Part shown: positions 62,689 through 64,000 of the stretch, one piece after another
How positions within the stretch are numbered: the stretch's first letter is position 1
Layout of the letters: every line of letters begins with the position of its first letter
NCBI GenBank assembly: GCA_001897295.1
Contig: MKSN01000001.1
Location: forward strand, 248,001 to 312,000
DNA from: Candidatus Saccharibacteria bacterium 49-20
GTDB lineage: Bacteria > Patescibacteriota > Saccharimonadia > Saccharimonadales > Saccharimonadaceae
Length of the DNA: 64,000 bases
Direction of reading: 5' to 3'
Notes under the pieces: generated by a model
The model's database searches: none
What the model saw: only the letters and a program-made list of their open reading frames with translations
Told to the model about the DNA's origin: nothing
Position numbers and translations under genes: made by a program

Positions 62689-63687
62689 ATGACGCGCGCG
62701 CATCGTATATATAAGGCAACTCTCGACCGTATGAAGCTATACGGCCTTGTTTTTGTCGCGATCGGATTGATGTGTGCTCAGCTTGCGTATGTGCAGTCAC
62801 TTAATAAAATAGTTGAGATGACCGAAGTGCGTACCGCACAAACAAATCGTGAACTTGCCGAATATCGCGCCTCACACTGTGTAGGCCGAGAAAAGATTCA
62901 GGCACACGCGGCTGCTGCGTATAGCGTGAATAGCGCGGGACATGAGCGAACGTACCATGTGCACGTGCCGGACTCGTATAATCCATCAAACAGGTATCCA
63001 GTGATCGTTAATTACGACGGCATCGATGGGGGCGGACTGAAGATGGAGGGCTATTCCAATGTAGATTCTCTTCCTGTGATTGCTGTGTACCCGGACTCAC
63101 TTATGGGCACGAGCGGCTTTACTGCCTGGCAGGGCGCACCGTATTCACTTGCGGGCGACTACGACGTGCAGTTCACAAAAGCTATGATGAATGAAGTGAA
63201 GCAACAGTACTGTGTAGATGATGCGAAGGTGTTTGGAATCGGTATGTCGAACGGGGGTGGATTTGTGGTGATTGCGAATTGTCAGCTTCCTGGCATGTTC
63301 AAAGCTATCGCAAGCCTTTCCGGTGCGTATTACACGGGATGCGAAGGTGCCTCGAAACCAAGTGGGTCACTTCTTGCGCTACATAGCGCAACCGACCCTC
63401 GAGTGCCGTTTCAAGGTTCGACTACAAAGGGAGTGCCCGCGGTAACAGAGTGGGCAGGGCTTCAGGCGAAAGCTCGAGCGTGCCAAAAGGCAGCGAAAAA
63501 CTCAGACGTATATGGCACTGAGCGCTACGACTGGACTGGATGTAACGAGGGTACAAAGGTGCGCCTGATAGTGTTGCAGAATCAGCCACATGGCTGGCTC
63601 GCGCCACCTTACACGCAGGCTTCCGAAGCGCCTAATACCGCGGGCTATATTTGGTCATTCTTCAAAGAGTCGATGCGGGCTAAATAG
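62689..63687 (+). CDS. Secreted alpha/beta-hydrolase esterase (PHB depolymerase/feruloyl-esterase-like)
   Basis: 332 residues. An N-terminal membrane helix (about 14-34) exports or anchors it. The catalytic Ser is in GIGMSNGGGFVV, the Asp probably in HSATDPRVPF and the His in NQPHGWLAPP. The cap lacks features that reveal a substrate; LpqC-type enzymes cleave polyhydroxybutyrate or feruloyl esters. Cysteine pairs may form disulfides. TATACT (62672-62677) lies 11 nt before the ATG. It interrupts the conserved rpsH-rplF order. Confidence 0.78.
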   Translation: MTRAHRIYKATLDRMKLYGLVFVAIGLMCAQLAYVQSLNKIVEMTEVRTAQTNRELAEYRASHCVGREKIQAHAAAAYSVNSAGHERTYHVHVPDSYNPSNRYPVIVNYDGIDGGGLKMEGYSNVDSLPVIAVYPDSLMGTSGFTAWQGAPYSLAGDYDVQFTKAMMNEVKQQYCVDDAKVFGIGMSNGGGFVVIANCQLPGMFKAIASLSGAYYTGCEGASKPSGSLLALHSATDPRVPFQGSTTKGVPAVTEWAGLQAKARACQKAAKNSDVYGTERYDWTGCNEGTKVRLIVLQNQPHGWLAPPYTQASEAPNTAGYIWSFFKESMRAK

Positions 63688-63714
63688 ATTGCATTTTCGC
63701 CCCAGTTATGCTAC

Positions 63715-63828
63715 TATAATTCAGATAATAATTTGCGAGTGAAATCGAGGTGATTTTGCGCGAGTGCCCGTAAGACGGCCGAAGCACGAAAACAAATACC
63801 TCCTCACTTGCCTAACGAAAGGTAAGAC
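63715..63828 (+). promoter_or_regulatory. rplF promoter and structured leader
   Basis: TATAAT (63715-63720) is followed by a leader of about 100 nt. GCGAGTG near 63735 pairs with CACTTGC near 63806, and inside it GAGGT pairs with ACCTC. An inner arm has GTGC/GCAC around CCGT-AAG-ACGG. GAAAGG precedes the ATG. The nested helices suggest a cis-acting ribosomal-protein leader. Confidence 0.6.
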
Positions 63829-64000
63829 ATGAGTCGAATCGGAAAACTACCAATTGACGTTCCTGCGGGTGTGACAATTACGGTCGGCGAGAGTGAAATT
63901 ACTGTAGAAGGCCCTAAGGGCAAGCTCGTAGTACCTCACCTCAGCGACGTAACTGTTGCCGTAGAAGATGGTCAAGCTAAAGTAACCCGTAAGGACGACG
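63829..64000 (+). CDS. rplF: 50S ribosomal protein L6, 5' part
   Basis: The ATG at 63829 opens a frame that continues past the window end. The visible part starts MSRIGKLPIDVPAGVTITVG and includes ITVEGPKGKLVVP, the L6 N-terminal domain. It has its own promoter because the esterase gene and terminator separate it from rpsH. Confidence 0.95.
   Translation, partial: MSRIGKLPIDVPAGVTITVGESEITVEGPKGKLVVPHLSDVTVAVEDGQAKVTRKDD

Noticed and set aside
1-64000. Recoding of UGA as an amino acid, as in Absconditabacteria or Gracilibacteria
   Set aside because: Conserved genes such as rpoB, rpoC, fusA and tuf have no in-frame TGA, and Trp or Gly positions use standard codons.
1-64000. CRISPR arrays, rRNA genes and insertion sequences
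   Set aside because: No regularly spaced repeats, rRNA signatures or transposase genes were seen in the window.

Overview
The window looks like chromosomal sequence of a Candidatus Saccharibacteria (TM7 / Patescibacteria, CPR) bacterium. Four things point there: near-universal informational genes packed with almost no spacing, a PilB-type type IV pilus ATPase and a pilin-like protein, very cysteine-poor proteins including an RNA polymerase beta' subunit without its usual zinc ligands, and many proteins of unknown family. The genetic code reads as standard, because Trp is TGG and in-frame TGA is rare. Almost all genes stop with TAA or TAG, and the few TGA stops are noteworthy. The assignment is inferred from gene content; no rRNA is present.

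Layout. 1-8 kb: the 5' end of a SpoU methyltransferase (minus strand), pilB, rplS-rnhB-yraN, an M1 aminopeptidase divergent from a secreted HNH nuclease, and nusA behind a leader terminator. 8-25 kb: a pilin fused to a carbohydrate-binding-like domain, CIRCE-controlled clpC, a membrane metallopeptidase candidate, radA and a PIN-TRAM protein, a bifunctional PBP, tyrS, recG, a zinc phospholipase/nuclease-like protein, rsmD, an amidoligase-like protein, an MFS exporter and a damaged kinase-like gene. 25.6-26.7 kb: a GC-rich, foreign-looking block beside tRNA-Leu(UAG). 27-34 kb: a FAD oxidoreductase, tRNA-Leu(CAG), a second SpoU methyltransferase, hisS, tig, CIRCE-controlled clpP, a SemiSWEET-like transporter and a GNAT-like protein. 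34-54 kb: rpoB-rpoC, rpsL-rpsG, fusA and tuf, interleaved with at least seven proteins I do not recognise, a RadC helix-hairpin-helix fragment, a HEPN protein broken by TGA, and a VanY-type carboxypeptidase. 54-64 kb: a GC-rich foreign gene, rpsJ, a histone-H1-like membrane protein, the block rplC-D-W-B-rpsS-rplV-rpsC-rplP-rpmC-rpsQ-rplN-X-E-rpsN-H, a secreted esterase, then rplF cut by the window end.

Regulation. Two modes of translation start are visible. Internal operon genes have strong Shine-Dalgarno sequences (GGAGG types). Many promoter-proximal genes have a TATAAT-like -10 box only 6-10 nt upstream of the ATG and no ribosome binding site, so they probably make leaderless or nearly leaderless mRNA. 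By contrast, rplS, rpoB, rpsL, fusA, tuf, rpsJ, rplC and rplF have long leaders; those of rplC, rplF, rpsL and rplS contain clear potential helices. Two perfect CIRCE operators place clpC and clpP under HrcA.

The leading candidates for something undescribed are: the two interrupted genes that share the context CTCATTGAA; the nusA leader terminator; the set of structured ribosomal-protein leaders; the cluster of unknown proteins around the str genes; the H1-like membrane protein between S10 and L3; and the loss of zinc sites in RpoC and PilB.
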